Assembly (NCBI RefSeq): GCF_001666755.1
Contig: NZ_LZJC01000111.1
Location: 1 to 64,000 of the forward strand
Direction of reading: 5' to 3'
Length of the DNA: 64,000 bases
Source of the DNA: Mycobacterium sp. E1214
GTDB lineage: Bacteria > Actinomycetota > Actinomycetes > Mycobacteriales > Mycobacteriaceae
A program made the translations under genes and the position numbers. Below the pieces are notes generated by a model that saw only the letters and a list, made by a program, of their open reading frames with translations, was not told the origin of the DNA and searched no databases. Of this stretch, positions 1 through 9,830 are shown in pieces (position 1 is the first letter of the stretch; each line of letters opens with the position of its first letter).

Positions 1-109
1 GGGTTTCGGCGACGGGGCGCACCCGCACCTCGGCGCGGGCGGCGACGGTCGGCGCGGGCGAGGCGGCGGGGGCGGCCCGAGGGGGGCGGCGCGGGCGGCG
101 GGCGGGGGT

Positions 110-303
110 TTGTCGCTACGAGGCGGGCACTTCGCCAACCACTTCCCGACCGGTCCACTACGCCCGCGACCTCCCCGGCCCTACGATGGCGCCGCCCGCG
201 CCGAGCCATCGCCGCCGCGCCGCGCCGCCCGCGCCGAGCCACCGCCGCGTTCGGCCTCCCATCGGCGCGCGGCCGAGCCGTTGTCGCTGTGAGGCGGGCA
301 CTT
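110..303. repeat. Direct repeat pair, 23 bp, two mismatches
   Basis: Copies lie at 110-132 and 281-303. Both read TTGTCGCT, two variable bases, then GAGGCGGGCACTT. They are 171 bp apart on the same strand upstream of serA. They could be paired regulatory sites or the remains of a duplication; the sequence does not decide. Confidence 0.6.
189..249. repeat. Imperfect tandem repeat, 33-bp period
   Basis: Bases 189-215 and 222-248 match over 27 positions with one difference (T versus C), giving a 33-bp period. The unit is C-rich (GCGCCGCCCGCGCCGAGCCA core). It is noncoding as far as can be seen and could vary in copy number between strains. Confidence 0.6.
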
Positions 304-412
304 ACCCGGTTACCTCAGGAACGGGACGCGTGGGGCGCCTGTGGTGGGCCCCGCGGGCGCCGGGCGGTCCGCCCGTGCCCCCCGCTGCCGTCGAGCCGTC
401 AACGCCAGCCGA

Positions 413-418
413 TAGGCT
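413..418 (+). promoter_or_regulatory. -10 element of serA (leaderless)
   Basis: TAGGCT ends six bases before the GTG at 425, so transcription would start at or next to the start codon. No Shine-Dalgarno sequence and no good -35 is visible. The same arrangement recurs before several other genes in this window. Confidence 0.5.
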
Positions 419-424
419 GGCCGG

Positions 425-2011
425 GTGACCCTGCCTGTTGTATTGATCGCCGACAAGCTCGCACAATCGACCGTCGCCGCGCTGGGAGACCAGGTGGAGG
501 TCCGGTGGGTGGACGGACCCGACCGCGAGAAGCTGCTGGCCGCGGTGCCGGAGGCGGACGCGCTGCTGGTCCGCTCGGCCACCACCGTGGACGCCGAGGT
601 GCTGGCCGCCGCCACCAAACTCAAGATCGTCGCCCGCGCCGGAGTGGGGCTGGACAACGTCGACGTGGCCGCCGCCACCGAACGCGGTGTGTTGGTGGTC
701 AACGCCCCGACGTCGAACATCCACAGCGCCGCCGAGCACGCCCTGGCGCTGCTGCTGGCCGCGGCCCGTCAGATCCCGGCCGCCGACGCCTCGCTGCGCG
801 AGCACACCTGGAAGCGGTCGTCGTTCAACGGCACCGAGATCTTCGGCAAGACCGTTGGCGTGGTGGGGCTGGGCCGCATCGGGCAACTCGTCGCCCAGCG
901 GTTGACCGCGTTCGGCACCCACCTCGTCGCGTACGACCCCTACGTGTCGCCGGCCCGCGCCGCGCAGCTGGGCATCGAGCTGCTGTCGCTCGACGAGTTG
1001 CTCGCCCGCGCCGACTTCATCTCCGTGCACCTGCCCAAGACGCCGGAGACCGCCGGGCTGATCGACAAAGACGCCCTGGCCAAGACCAAGCCCGGCGTCA
1101 TCATCGTCAACGCCGCCCGGGGTGGGCTGGTGAACGAGGAGGCATTGGCCGAGGCGGTCACCAGCGGCCACGTGCGCGCCGCCGGCATCGACGTCTACGC
1201 CAAGGAACCGTGCACCGACAGCCCCCTGTTCGACCTGCCGCAGGTGGTGGTGACCCCGCACCTGGGCGCGTCGACCTCCGAGGCGCAGGATCGGGCGGGC
1301 ACCGACGTCGCCGCGAGCGTGAAGCTGGCCCTGGCCGGGGAATTCGTGCCGGACGCGGTCAACGTCGGCGGTGGCGTGGTCAACGAGGAGGTCGCGCCGT
1401 GGCTGGATCTGGTGCGCAAGCTCGGCGTCCTGGCCGCCACCCTGTCCGACGGGCCCCCGGTGTCGGTCACCGTACAGGTGCGTGGCGAGCTGGCTTCCGA
1501 AGACGTTGAAGTGCTTAAACTTTCGGCGCTGCGCGGCCTGTTCTCGGCCGTCGTGGAGGGCCCGGTCACATTCGTCAACGCGCCGTCGCTGGCCGAGGAG
1601 CGCGGCGTCACCGCGGAACTCACCAAGGCCTCCGAGAGCCCCAACCACCGCAGCGTCGTCGACGTTCGCGCGGTGGCGCACAACGGCACCGCCGTCAACG
1701 TCGCCGGCGCCCTGTCCGGCCCACAGCTCGTCGAGAAGATCGTCCAGATCAACGGCCGCAACTTCGACCTGCGCGCCCGCGGCACCAACCTGGTGATCAA
1801 CTACGTCGACCAGCCGGGCGCGCTGGGCAAGATCGGCACGCTGCTGGGCGCGGCCGGGGTCAACATCCAGGCCGCGCAGCTGTCCGAGGACGCCGAGGGG
1901 CCCGGCGCGACGATCCTGTTGCGGCTCGACCGCGACGTCCCCGCCGACGTGCGCGCCGAGATCTCCTCGGCGGTCGGCGCCAACAAGCTGGAAGTGGTTG
2001 ACCTGACGTGA
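425..2011 (+). CDS. serA: D-3-phosphoglycerate dehydrogenase
   Basis: First step of serine synthesis in the cytoplasm: NAD-dependent oxidation of 3-phosphoglycerate to 3-phosphohydroxypyruvate. The 528 residues match the long mycobacterial SerA1 length. The order is a substrate-binding half, an NAD domain with GLGRIG at residues 148-153, the catalytic His279 in TPHLGAS, an intervening (ASB) domain at roughly 320-450, and a C-terminal ACT domain from about 455 for serine feedback. The GTG start follows a -10 element at leaderless spacing. The stop overlaps the leuB start (GTGA), so the two are probably co-transcribed. Confidence 0.97.
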   Translation: MTLPVVLIADKLAQSTVAALGDQVEVRWVDGPDREKLLAAVPEADALLVRSATTVDAEVLAAATKLKIVARAGVGLDNVDVAAATERGVLVVNAPTSNIHSAAEHALALLLAAARQIPAADASLREHTWKRSSFNGTEIFGKTVGVVGLGRIGQLVAQRLTAFGTHLVAYDPYVSPARAAQLGIELLSLDELLARADFISVHLPKTPETAGLIDKDALAKTKPGVIIVNAARGGLVNEEALAEAVTSGHVRAAGIDVYAKEPCTDSPLFDLPQVVVTPHLGASTSEAQDRAGTDVAASVKLALAGEFVPDAVNVGGGVVNEEVAPWLDLVRKLGVLAATLSDGPPVSVTVQVRGELASEDVEVLKLSALRGLFSAVVEGPVTFVNAPSLAEERGVTAELTKASESPNHRSVVDVRAVAHNGTAVNVAGALSGPQLVEKIVQINGRNFDLRARGTNLVINYVDQPGALGKIGTLLGAAGVNIQAAQLSEDAEGPGATILLRLDRDVPADVRAEISSAVGANKLEVVDLT

Positions 2012-3018
2012 AACTCGCGGTGATCGGCGGCGACGGCATCGGTCCGGAAGTCACGGCGCAGGCGCTCGACATCCTCGACGCGGTGCTGCCCGGTGTGCAC
2101 AAGACCGAATACGACCTGGGCGCCCGGCGCTACCACGCCACCGGCGAGCTGCTGCCGGACTCGGTGGTGGCCGAGCTGCGCGAGCACGACGCCATCCTGC
2201 TGGGGGCGATCGGCGACCCGTCGGTGCCCAGCGGCGTGCTGGAGCGAGGCCTGTTGCTGCGCTTGCGGTTCGAGCTGGACCACCACGTCAACCTGCGGCC
2301 CGCCCGGCTCTACCCCGGGGTGCGCAGCCCGCTGGCCGGTGACCCCGCCATCGATTTCGTCGTGGTGCGCGAGGGCACCGAGGGCCCCTACACCGGGACC
2401 GGCGGCGCGATCCGCGCCGGGACGCCGCACGAGGTGGCCACGGAGGTCAGCCTGAACACCGCGTTCGGGGTGCGTCGCGTGGTCGCCGACGCGTTCGAGC
2501 GGGCCCGGCGCCGGCGCAAGCACCTGACCCTGGTGCACAAGACCAATGTGCTGACGTTCGCCGGCAAGCTGTGGGCGCGGGTGGTCGCCGAGGTGGGCCA
2601 GGATTACCCCGATGTCGAGGTGGCGTATCAACACATTGACGCCGCAACGATTTTCCTCGTCACCGACCCAGGCCGGTTCGACGTGATCGTCACCGACAAC
2701 CTGTTCGGCGACATCATCACCGACCTGGCCGCGGCGGTCAGCGGCGGAATCGGGTTGGCCGCCAGCGGCAACATCGACGCCACCCGCACCAACCCGTCGA
2801 TGTTCGAGCCGGTGCACGGCAGCGCGCCCGACATTGCGGGTCAGGGCGTCGCGGATCCCACCGCGGCGATCATGTCGGTGGCGCTGCTGCTCGCTCATCT
2901 GGGCGAGGACGCCGCCGCGGCGCGGGTGGATCGGGCCGTCGAGACCTATCTGGCAGCGCGTGGGAACGCACGGCTCGCCACCAGCGAAGTCGGCGAACGG
3001 ATTGCCGCCGCGCTCTAG
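2008..3018 (+). CDS. leuB: 3-isopropylmalate dehydrogenase
   Basis: Third step of leucine synthesis: oxidative decarboxylation of 3-isopropylmalate with NAD. The 336 residues match Mtb LeuB. Visible motifs are GGDGIGPEV at the N terminus, [12 protein letters not shown], the metal-binding [11 protein letters not shown] and the NAD-loop [11 protein letters not shown]. The GTG start overlaps the serA stop by 4 nt. The last 149 nt are also covered by the convergent MFS gene on the other strand. The remaining leu enzymes, leuC and leuD, lie about 5 kb downstream. Confidence 0.97.
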   Translation: MKLAVIGGDGIGPEVTAQALDILDAVLPGVHKTEYDLGARRYHATGELLPDSVVAELREHDAILLGAIGDPSVPSGVLERGLLLRLRFELDHHVNLRPARLYPGVRSPLAGDPAIDFVVVREGTEGPYTGTGGAIRAGTPHEVATEVSLNTAFGVRRVVADAFERARRRRKHLTLVHKTNVLTFAGKLWARVVAEVGQDYPDVEVAYQHIDAATIFLVTDPGRFDVIVTDNLFGDIITDLAAAVSGGIGLAASGNIDATRTNPSMFEPVHGSAPDIAGQGVADPTAAIMSVALLLAHLGEDAAAARVDRAVETYLAARGNARLATSEVGERIAAAL

Positions 3019-4222
3019 TCTCCAGGCCGGGCGGCAGCAGCCGCGTCGGCACCAGCGGCGCCGCCGCCAACGGAAAGACGGCGCACAATATCCACGCCGT
3101 CGGGTATTTCGCCGCGGTGATCAGCGCGCCGAACAGCGGGGGGCCGCTCGCGGCCATGACCCGTTGCGTGGTGTTCTGAAAGCCCAACGCGCGCCCGCTC
3201 CAGAACGGTCCGGCGAATTCGGTGATCGCCGTGGCCTCCAACCCGTTGTCCAGTGCCGCGATCACCGTGATCGCCACCATCAGCGGAGCCTGATACCGCG
3301 AATCCAGGAAGTCCGCCCACGCCAGCAGCAACAGGGTGACGGCCGCCAACAAGGCGATGAGGCGGACGGGCTGCATCCGCGAGCCGATCCGATCCGACCA
3401 CCGCCCCACCGCAATTCGCCCGAGCGCCCCCAGCAGCTGCGACAGCGTCACCAGGCCCCCGGCCGCCGCGACCGACCAGTGCAGGTTGCGAATGAGCCAG
3501 ACCAGCATGAAGGTGACGGTCACGGTCTGCGGCACCATCATCAGCCCCGCCACGGCGTGAATCCGCCACAGGGTCAACGACCCTCGATAGGGGCTGGCGA
3601 GCTCGGTATCGCTGGCCTTCTCCCGGGGTTTGCGCGGCGGGTCGACGACGCCGATGGCGCTGGCCACCGCCCCCAGCCCGCACGCCAACGCCACGAATTG
3701 CAGCCCCGCGCCCGCCTCATGCTCGGCGAGCTCCGGAATGACCAACGCGCCCAATGCGATTCCCAGCGGCTGGGCGGTCTGGCGGATTCCCATCGCCAGG
3801 CCGCGCCGCTCCGGCGGGAACCACGCCGACACCAGCCGCCCGCCCGCCGTGTTGCAGCTGGCGGCGGCCATGCCGCCGAGGAACAGGTACACGGCGATCA
3901 GCACCATCGAGTGCGCCGACGACGCGGCGTAGGCGGCCGCCGCGGTCAGCGCCGAACCGACGGCCAGCACCACCCGCTCGCCCACCCGGTCCAGGATGTA
4001 GCCCCACGCCACGAGCGTGACCACCATGCCCCAGCTGGGCATGGAGGACAGCAGGCCGGCCTCGTCGAGGCGGATGCCGCGGGTGCTCTGCAGCGAGGGG
4101 ATCAGAAAAGCGATCCCGTTGATGAAAAGGAAGGAGCTGGCCGTCGCCAGCAACGAGACGGCCAGAATCGACCAGCGCGCCGCCGCGCCGAGTTCACGCT
4201 TGGCCGTCGTGTCCGTCTGCAT
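2870..4222 (-). CDS. Major facilitator superfamily transporter (Rv2994-like)
   Basis: Inner-membrane transporter with about 12 hydrophobic segments and no recognisable substrate signature. Starting at the ATG at 4222 gives 450 residues ([11 protein letters not shown]); an in-frame ATG at 4237 is an alternative. Membrane segments begin near residue 15. An MFS loop is seen around [11 protein letters not shown], and a conserved-looking [13 protein letters not shown] follows. The last ~50 residues (Arg/Pro-rich) are encoded antisense to the end of leuB because no earlier stop occurs. It is divergent from the FAH-family gene. Substrate unknown. Confidence 0.8.
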   Translation of the reverse strand: MQTDTTAKRELGAAARWSILAVSLLATASSFLFINGIAFLIPSLQSTRGIRLDEAGLLSSMPSWGMVVTLVAWGYILDRVGERVVLAVGSALTAAAAYAASSAHSMVLIAVYLFLGGMAAASCNTAGGRLVSAWFPPERRGLAMGIRQTAQPLGIALGALVIPELAEHEAGAGLQFVALACGLGAVASAIGVVDPPRKPREKASDTELASPYRGSLTLWRIHAVAGLMMVPQTVTVTFMLVWLIRNLHWSVAAAGGLVTLSQLLGALGRIAVGRWSDRIGSRMQPVRLIALLAAVTLLLLAWADFLDSRYQAPLMVAITVIAALDNGLEATAITEFAGPFWSGRALGFQNTTQRVMAASGPPLFGALITAAKYPTAWILCAVFPLAAAPLVPTRLLPPGLETRARRQSVRRLRWWRAVRSHALPDRSRRPDPPAPRRRPRPDERAAAPPT

Positions 4223-4318
4223 TCCCCATGCTGGCATATGCCGATAAAGACGCTGGTGAGACCGCTGCGGTGGCGGCCGGGCCGGCGACCGGCTGCGCCG
4301 CCGGCCAGCCCTTGTTAG

Positions 4319-4324
4319 TAGGCT
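4319..4324 (+). promoter_or_regulatory. -10 element of the FAH-family gene (leaderless)
   Basis: TAGGCT ends seven bases before the ATG at 4332, and no Shine-Dalgarno sequence is present. This is leaderless spacing, and it supports that ATG as the true start. Confidence 0.5.
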
Positions 4325-4331
4325 CACCCAA

Positions 4332-5138
4332 ATGCGCCTTGGTCGAATCGCCAGTCCCGACGGTGTCGCCTTCGTCAGCATCGACGGCGAACTCGACGAC
4401 CCCACCGCGATGATCGCCCGCGAGATCGCCGAGCACCCGTTCGGCACGCCGAACTTCACCGGCCGCTCCTGGCCGTTGGCCGATGTCCGGCTGCTGGCCC
4501 CCATCCTCGCCAGCAAGGTGGTGTGCGTCGGCAAGAACTACGCCGACCACATCGCGGAGATGAGCGAGCTCACCGGCCCCGCACCCGCGGACCCGGTGAT
4601 CTTCCTCAAACCCAACACCGCCATCGTCGGGCCCAACGTGCCGATCCGGTTGCCGGCCAACGCATCACCCGTGCACTACGAGGGCGAGCTGGCCGTGGTG
4701 ATCGGCAAGCCCTGCAAGGACGTCTCGGCCGCCCAGGCCGCCGACAACATCCTGGGCTACACCATCGGCAACGACGTGTCGGCGCGCGATCAGCAGAAGT
4801 CCGATGGGCAATGGACCCGGGCCAAGGGGCACGACACCTTCTGCCCGGTCGGCCCGTGGATCGTCACCGACCTGGCGCCGCTGGACCCGGGCGACCTCGC
4901 GCTGCGCACCGAGGTCAACGGAGAGGTCAAGCAGGACAGCCGCACGTCGCTGCTGATCCACGACATCGGCGCGATCGTCGAATGGATTTCGGCCGTCATG
5001 ACCCTGCTGCCCGGTGACCTCATCCTCACCGGCACCCCGGCCGGGGTGGGTCCCATCGAGGACGGCGACACCGTCTCCATCACCATCGAGGGAATCGGGA
5101 CGCTGTCCAATCCCGTGGTCCGCAAAGGCAACTCATGA
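4332..5138 (+). CDS. Fumarylacetoacetate hydrolase family protein (Rv2993c-like)
   Basis: Member of the FAH superfamily, metal-dependent enzymes that hydrolyse, isomerise or decarboxylate beta-dicarbonyl compounds. It has 268 residues. The catalytic core begins at [14 protein letters not shown]. The metal-ligand region [13 protein letters not shown], then [25 protein letters not shown] and the C-terminal [11 protein letters not shown] are all typical. Homologues are often called 2-hydroxyhepta-2,4-diene-1,7-dioate isomerase or acylpyruvase; the substrate cannot be read from sequence. It overlaps gltX by 4 nt (ATGA), so the two are translationally coupled without obvious metabolic logic. Confidence 0.88.
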   Translation: MRLGRIASPDGVAFVSIDGELDDPTAMIAREIAEHPFGTPNFTGRSWPLADVRLLAPILASKVVCVGKNYADHIAEMSELTGPAPADPVIFLKPNTAIVGPNVPIRLPANASPVHYEGELAVVIGKPCKDVSAAQAADNILGYTIGNDVSARDQQKSDGQWTRAKGHDTFCPVGPWIVTDLAPLDPGDLALRTEVNGEVKQDSRTSLLIHDIGAIVEWISAVMTLLPGDLILTGTPAGVGPIEDGDTVSITIEGIGTLSNPVVRKGNS

Positions 5139-6607
5139 CGGCGGCGCACCCCGACGCGGTGCGGGTGCGGTTCTGCCCGTCGCCGACCGGCACGCCGCAC
5201 GTCGGGATGGTCCGCACCGCCCTGTTCAACTGGGCGTATGCCCGACACACGGGCGGCACCTTCGTATTTCGGATAGAGGACACCGACGCGCAGCGCGACA
5301 GCGAGGAGAGCTACCTGGCGCTGCTCGACGCGCTGCGCTGGCTCGGGCTGGACTGGGACGAGGGGCCGGAGGTCGGCGGGCCCTACGGGCCGTACCGGCA
5401 GTCGCTGCGCACCGACGTTTACCGCGACGTGGTGGCGAGGCTGGTCGAGGCGGGGGAGGCGTACTACGCGTTCTCCACGCCGGAGGAGGTCGAGGCGCGC
5501 CACATCGCGGCCGGCCGCAACCCGAAGCTGGGCTACGACAATTTCGACCGGCAGCTCACCGATTCGCAGCGCGCCGCCTTCCTGGCCGAGGGCCGGCAGC
5601 CCGTGGTGCGGCTGCGGATGCCCGACGCGGACATCTCCTGGGACGACCTGGTGCGCGGCACCACCACGTTCGCCGGCGGCAGCGTGCCCGATTTCGCGTT
5701 GACCCGCGGGACCGGGGAACCGTTGTACACCTTGGTCAACCCGGTCGACGACGCGTTGATGAAGATCACACACGTCCTGCGGGGCGAGGATCTGCTGCCC
5801 TCGACGCCTCGCCAGATCGCGCTGTACGAGGCGCTGATCCGCATCGGGATCGCCGAGCGCGTCCCGCAGTTCGCGCACCTGCCAACGGTATTGGGGGAGG
5901 GCACCAAGAAGCTGTCCAAGCGGGATCCCCAGTCGAACCTGTTCGCCCACCGCGACCGCGGCTTCATCCCCGAGGGGTTGCTCAATTACCTTGCGCTGCT
6001 GGGCTGGGCGATCGCCGATGATCACGACCTGTTCAGCCTCGACGAGATGGTGGCCGCCTTCGACGTGGTCGACGTCAACTCCAACCCGGCGCGGTTCGAC
6101 CAGAAGAAGGCGGACGCCCTCAACGGCGAGCACATCCGGATGCTGGCGGTCGACGACTTCACCGCCCGGCTCCGCGATTACTTTGCGGCGCACGGCCACC
6201 GGGTGGGTCTCGACGAGGCCGATTTCGCCGTCGCCGCCGAACTGGTGCAGACCCGCATCGTGGTGCTCGGCGACGCCTGGGACCTGCTGAAGTTCCTCAA
6301 CGACGACGAGTACTCGATCGACCCGAAGGCCGCCGGCAAGGAGCTGGGGCCCGACGGCGCTGCGGTGCTCGACGCCGCGCTGGCCGCGCTGGACGGCGTG
6401 GGCGAGTGGGCGGCGGCGGGCATCGAGGCCGTACTCAAGGCGGCCCTGATCGACACGCTGGGCCTCAAACCTCGCAAGGCATTCGGCCCGATCCGGGTCG
6501 CCGCCACGGGTACCACGATCAGCCCGCCGTTGTTCGAGTCGCTGGAGCTGCTGGGCCGCGACCGCAGCCTGCGGCGGCTTCGAGCCGCACGCGACACCAT
6601 CGGATGA
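5135..6607 (+). CDS. gltX: Glutamyl-tRNA synthetase (GluRS)
   Basis: Class I aminoacyl-tRNA synthetase of 490 residues, the same as the Mtb enzyme. The ATP-binding HIGH motif appears as HVGM after FCPSPTGTP, and KMSKS as KLSKR in GTKKLSKRD. Mycobacteria lack a glutaminyl-tRNA synthetase, so this enzyme is expected to be non-discriminating: it charges tRNA-Glu and mischarges tRNA-Gln, which GatCAB then amidates. Both tRNA genes follow within 400 bp. The ATG overlaps the stop of the FAH-family gene. Confidence 0.97.
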   Translation: MTAAHPDAVRVRFCPSPTGTPHVGMVRTALFNWAYARHTGGTFVFRIEDTDAQRDSEESYLALLDALRWLGLDWDEGPEVGGPYGPYRQSLRTDVYRDVVARLVEAGEAYYAFSTPEEVEARHIAAGRNPKLGYDNFDRQLTDSQRAAFLAEGRQPVVRLRMPDADISWDDLVRGTTTFAGGSVPDFALTRGTGEPLYTLVNPVDDALMKITHVLRGEDLLPSTPRQIALYEALIRIGIAERVPQFAHLPTVLGEGTKKLSKRDPQSNLFAHRDRGFIPEGLLNYLALLGWAIADDHDLFSLDEMVAAFDVVDVNSNPARFDQKKADALNGEHIRMLAVDDFTARLRDYFAAHGHRVGLDEADFAVAAELVQTRIVVLGDAWDLLKFLNDDEYSIDPKAAGKELGPDGAAVLDAALAALDGVGEWAAAGIEAVLKAALIDTLGLKPRKAFGPIRVAATGTTISPPLFESLELLGRDRSLRRLRAARDTIG

Positions 6608-6756
6608 CCGAGCCGGGACCGGGCATGCGCGAGGTCGTCGGAGTCTTTGATAGTCTGCTCTGCGGCTCGAGAAAGGCCGACGACGGCTGCGGCGCGGCCC
6701 GACGGACCCCCATCAGGGGGCGGCGGGGGCTCTGACCAGCGGTTTTAGGCAGCCGA

Positions 6757-6828
6757 TGGGGTATGGTGTAATTGGCAACACAGCTGATTCTGGTTCAGCC
6801 ATTCTAGGTTCGAGTCCTGGTACCCCAG
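6757..6828 (+). tRNA. tRNA-Gln (CTG anticodon)
   Basis: The acceptor stem TGGGGTA (6757-6763) pairs with TACCCCA (6821-6827), with discriminator G at 6828. The anticodon arm is GCTGA / TTCTGGT / TCAGC with CTG in the loop. The T-arm contains GGTTCGAGTCC. CCA is not encoded. In this genus it is expected to be charged with glutamate by the adjacent GluRS and then amidated. Confidence 0.95.
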
Positions 6829-6831
6829 CAA

Positions 6832-6853
6832 AATCGCTTCTGCGCAAGCGATT
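6832..6853 (+). terminator. Hairpin between the two tRNA genes
   Basis: AATCGCTT (6832-6839) and AAGCGATT (6846-6853) form a perfect 8-bp stem with a 6-nt loop, four bases after tRNA-Gln. There is no U-tract, so it is either a mycobacterial-type intrinsic terminator or a 3'-processing signal. Confidence 0.5.
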
Positions 6854-6911
6854 AGGTGCACTTCGGGGCGTGAGCTATGCTGGCTCTCCGGATCGTCTAT
6901 GGATCGTGTCT

Positions 6912-6984
6912 GGCCCCGTCGTCTAGCGGCCTAGGACGCCGCCCTCTCACGGCGGTAGCGTGGGTTCGAATCCCATCGGGGCTA
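6912..6984 (+). tRNA. tRNA-Glu (CTC anticodon)
   Basis: The acceptor GGCCCCG (6912-6918) pairs with CGGGGCT (6977-6983), with a G-U first pair and discriminator A at 6984. The anticodon arm is CCGCC / CTCTCAC / GGCGG, reading CTC. GGTTCGAATCC marks the T-arm, and CCA is not encoded. A possible -10 (TATGCT, 6876-6881) lies upstream, so it may be transcribed separately from tRNA-Gln. Confidence 0.95.
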
Positions 6985-7008
6985 CAAAGCAATCGCGCGG
7001 ACCGGCGC

Positions 7009-7521
7009 TTACTGCCCGGTCCCCTTCGCCGCCGGGGCGGTGGATCCGCCCACCGGCATGGGCTGCAAACCGAGTTTGCGGTGATCCCACGAACGCGCCC
7101 GCCGCGCCACGATCCGCACACAGACCCGCTTGTTCATCATCTGCTCGACGAACGGCTTCATGTCGTCGGTGTAGGGCCCCGTGTAGCGCTCCCACACGCT
7201 GACGCCGACCCGGTGCGCCACGTCGGGGTCGTCGACGATCTCGGCGACGCCCTCGAAGGACACCCCGCGCAACGTGTCGTAGGTGTCGCCGTCCTCGATG
7301 AGGAAGCTCACCCGCGGGTCGCGGCCGAGGTTGACCGCCTTCTGCGACTTCGCCTTGGTCTCGAGCCAGATCTCACCGTCGACGACGGCGTACCACATCG
7401 CCGTAAGGTGCGGCTGACCGTCGGGGCCGACGGTGGCCAGCGTTCCGGTGCGGCTCTTCTCGACGAAATCGGCGACCTCGTCGGAGGACATCACGATGCT
7501 CGCGCGCTGATTGGTTCCCAT
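7009..7521 (-). CDS. Pyridoxamine-oxidase-fold, F420-binding oxidoreductase (Rv2991-like)
   Basis: Split-barrel flavin/deazaflavin oxidoreductase of 170 residues. Typical features are the N-terminal GTLATVGPDGQPHLTAMWY strand pair, RDPRVSFLIEDG in the middle and GVSFEGVAEIVDD. This layout fits the actinobacterial FDOR-B group, which uses cofactor F420; its Mtb relative Rv2991 is, as I recall, an F420 binder. The natural substrate is unknown. It faces the tRNA genes and stands alone. fbiD, for F420 synthesis, lies 7 kb away in the same window. Confidence 0.82.
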   Translation of the reverse strand: MGTNQRASIVMSSDEVADFVEKSRTGTLATVGPDGQPHLTAMWYAVVDGEIWLETKAKSQKAVNLGRDPRVSFLIEDGDTYDTLRGVSFEGVAEIVDDPDVAHRVGVSVWERYTGPYTDDMKPFVEQMMNKRVCVRIVARRARSWDHRKLGLQPMPVGGSTAPAAKGTGQ

Positions 7522-7588
7522 GGCGGTCAGTCTGTCAGCCCCGGCGACGCGGTTGACCAGCGGGCGAGGAAAATCCGGCGCGTCGCGG

Positions 7589-8290
7589 CTAGAGGCGGCG
7601 GGTGAGCGCCTCGGCCGCCGACAACAGGTCGGCGGCCCAGCGCGCTCCTGGTCGCCGGCCGATTCGGTCGACGGGGCCGGACACCGAGATGGCGGCGATG
7701 ACGGTGCCGCGACCGTCGCGCACCGGCGCCGACACGCTGGCCACCCCGGGCTCGCGTTCTGCCACGCTCTGCGCCCAGCCGCGGCGGCGCACCTCGGCCA
7801 GCGTTCGCTCAGTGAATTTCGCCGCGGGCAGAACGGCCTTCTGGGTGGCGGCGTCGCTATGGGCCAGAAGCACTTTGGCCCCCGACCCCGCCGTCATCGG
7901 CAGGCGCGCACCGACCGGAACCGTATCGCGAAGCCCCGCAGCGGGTTCCAGGGCCGCCACGCAGACCCGGTCGGTGCCCTCCCGGCGATAGAGCTGCACG
8001 CTTTCCCCGGTGGTCTCGCGCAGCAGCGGCAACACCGACGCGCTGGCGGCCAGCAGGGGGTCGTTGACGTGCGCCGCCAGTTCGGTGACCGCGGGTCCCA
8101 ACCGCCAGCGCCCCTCGTCGTCGCGCGCCAGCAGGCGATGCACCTCCAGCGCCGCGGCCAGCCGGTAGGCGGTGGCCCTCGGCAGCGCGGTCCGTTCGCA
8201 CAGTTCCGCCAACCCGCAGGGTGATTGGGCGACGGTGTGCAGAACACCGACCGCTTTGTCCAAGACGCCGATGCCGCTATGCTGTCTCAC
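7589..8290 (-). CDS. IclR-family regulator of leuCD (NdgR/LtbR type)
   Basis: Transcription factor of 233 residues. An N-terminal winged helix (about 1-60, LDKAVGVL then CGLAELCERTALPRATAYRLAAALEVHR with the recognition helix) is followed by an IclR ligand-binding domain. It is divergently transcribed from leuC, 85 bp away. In actinobacteria this position is held by LtbR/NdgR, regulators of leuCD and amino-acid metabolism. The start is the GTG at 8290 and no Shine-Dalgarno sequence is seen. The short gap with TCTC/GAGA inverted repeats suggests it controls both itself and leuC. Confidence 0.85.
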   Translation of the reverse strand: MRQHSGIGVLDKAVGVLHTVAQSPCGLAELCERTALPRATAYRLAAALEVHRLLARDDEGRWRLGPAVTELAAHVNDPLLAASASVLPLLRETTGESVQLYRREGTDRVCVAALEPAAGLRDTVPVGARLPMTAGSGAKVLLAHSDAATQKAVLPAAKFTERTLAEVRRRGWAQSVAEREPGVASVSAPVRDGRGTVIAAISVSGPVDRIGRRPGARWAADLLSAAEALTRRL

Positions 8291-8319
8291 AAGGAGATAC
8301 TAGCGTCTCGCATTCTGAG
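8284..8319. promoter_or_regulatory. Candidate IclR-type operator between the regulator and leuC
   Basis: Two inverted repeats sit side by side: TCTC-n5-GAGA (8284-8296) and TCTC-n7-GAGA (8305-8319, TCTCGCATTCTGAGA). They begin inside the regulator start and end 56 bp before leuC. The symmetry and position fit an operator. The assignment to the IclR protein is inference. Confidence 0.5.
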
Positions 8320-8375
8320 ATCAACAGCCCATTCGGTCTGGCGAGCCGCTGGCGAGGTGAATAGAGGCGGTTGCG

Positions 8376-9806
8376 ATGAATTCTGACGGCAGCTCGGCCC
8401 GCGGGCCGCGCACCCTGGCCGAAAAAGTCTGGGAGGACCACGTTGTGGCGGCGGGCGGGGACGCCGAGCCCGACCTGATCTACATCGACCTGCACCTGGT
8501 GCACGAGGTCACCAGCCCGCAGGCGTTCGACGGGCTGCGGTTGGCCGGGCGCCCGGTGCGGCGCCCGGACCTGACGCTGGCCACCGAGGACCACAACGTT
8601 CCCACCCTGGACATCGACAAACCCATCGCGGACCCGGTGTCGCGCACCCAGGTCGACACCCTGCGGCGGAACTGCGCCGAGTTCGGCGTGCGCCTCTACC
8701 CTATGGGCAACATCGAGCAGGGCATCGTGCACGTCGTCGGGCCGCAATTGGGCCTGACGCAACCGGGCATGACCGTCGTCTGTGGCGACAGCCACACGTC
8801 CACGCACGGCGCCTTCGGGGCGCTGGCGATGGGTATCGGCACCTCGGAGGTCGAGCACGTCTTGGCGACCCAGACGCTGCCGCTGCGCCGTTTCAAGACG
8901 ATGGCGGTCAACGTCGACGGGGAACTGCCCGCCGGCGCGACGGCCAAGGACATCATCTTGGCGCTGATCGCCAAGATCGGCACGGGCGGCGGTCAGGGCC
9001 ACGTCATCGAATATCGCGGCAGCGCCATCGAATCGCTGTCGATGGAGGGCCGCATGACGGTCTGCAACATGAGCATCGAGGCCGGCGCCCGCGCGGGCAT
9101 GGTGGCCCCGGACGAGACCACCTACGCGTTCCTGCGCGGCCGGCCGCACGCGCCGACGGGCGCGCAGTGGGACGCGGCCATGGCGTACTGGCAGCAGTTG
9201 CATACCGATGCCGGCGCCGTTTTCGACACCGAGGTGTATCTGGACGCCGCCTCGCTGAGCCCCTTCGTGACGTGGGGCACCAACCCCGGCCAGGGCGTGC
9301 CGCTGTCCGCGGCCGTGCCGGATCCGGAGCTGATGGCCGACGACGGCGAGCGGCAGGCCGCCGAGAAAGCCTTGGCATACATGGGCCTTCAACCGGGTAT
9401 GCCGATGCGAGACATTGCGGTCGACACCGTATTCGTGGGCTCGTGCACCAACGGCCGCATCGAGGATCTGCGGGTGGTCGCCGACGTGCTGCGCGGCCGC
9501 AAAATCGCGCCGGGCGTGCGGATGCTCGTCGTGCCCGGCTCCATGCGGGTGCGCGCTGAGGCCGAAGCCGAAGGTCTGGGCGAGGTTTTCACCGCCGCCG
9601 GCGCCGAATGGCGCCAGGCCGGCTGCTCGATGTGCTTGGGAATGAATCCCGATCAGCTCGCGCCGGGGGAGCGGTGCGCGGCCACGTCGAACCGCAACTT
9701 CGAAGGGCGCCAGGGCAAGGGCGGCCGCACGCACCTGGTTTCTCCGGCGGTGGCCGCCGCCACGGCGGTTCGCGGCACGCTTTCCGCTCCCGCTGATTTG
9801 AGCTGA
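8376..9806 (+). CDS. leuC: 3-isopropylmalate dehydratase, large subunit
   Basis: Large subunit of isopropylmalate isomerase, which moves the hydroxyl of 2-isopropylmalate via an aconitase-type [4Fe-4S] cluster. It has 476 residues, close to Mtb LeuC. Visible are [20 protein letters not shown], the cluster cysteines in [12 protein letters not shown] and in CSMCLGMN, and the substrate-binding [11 protein letters not shown] weak GAGG precedes the ATG. leuD follows after 24 nt and encodes its partner. Expression is probably controlled by the divergent IclR regulator. Confidence 0.97.
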   Translation: MNSDGSSARGPRTLAEKVWEDHVVAAGGDAEPDLIYIDLHLVHEVTSPQAFDGLRLAGRPVRRPDLTLATEDHNVPTLDIDKPIADPVSRTQVDTLRRNCAEFGVRLYPMGNIEQGIVHVVGPQLGLTQPGMTVVCGDSHTSTHGAFGALAMGIGTSEVEHVLATQTLPLRRFKTMAVNVDGELPAGATAKDIILALIAKIGTGGGQGHVIEYRGSAIESLSMEGRMTVCNMSIEAGARAGMVAPDETTYAFLRGRPHAPTGAQWDAAMAYWQQLHTDAGAVFDTEVYLDAASLSPFVTWGTNPGQGVPLSAAVPDPELMADDGERQAAEKALAYMGLQPGMPMRDIAVDTVFVGSCTNGRIEDLRVVADVLRGRKIAPGVRMLVVPGSMRVRAEAEAEGLGEVFTAAGAEWRQAGCSMCLGMNPDQLAPGERCAATSNRNFEGRQGKGGRTHLVSPAVAAATAVRGTLSAPADLS

Positions 9807-9830
9807 CGGATCGTCACGGAAGGAATGAGC

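Larger units (their letters stand above)
1..424. other. Gene-free, low-complexity upstream region
   Basis: No convincing gene is seen. The first 110 bases are G-rich on the plus strand and the next 150 are C-rich. One frame stays open from base 2 to 292, but its translation is Arg/Pro/Ala/Gly-rich, as expected of GC-biased noncoding DNA. In Mtb the neighbour on this side is transcribed away from serA, so this is probably a divergent promoter region. It carries a G-run cluster at 81-108, two repeat pairs and the serA -10 element. Confidence 0.6.

Noticed and set aside
302..1681. Long open frame antisense to serA (459 aa)
   Set aside because: Composition is that of reverse-complemented serA; there is no motif, and serA itself is complete.
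4233..4242. GGCATATGCC palindrome in the MFS-FAH divergent gap
   Set aside because: Only 10 bp, and overlaps an alternative start codon. Too short to claim an operator.
6707..6720. CCCCC/GGGGG hairpin after gltX
   Set aside because: A 5-bp stem without a U-tract in very GC-rich DNA. Not distinguishable from chance.
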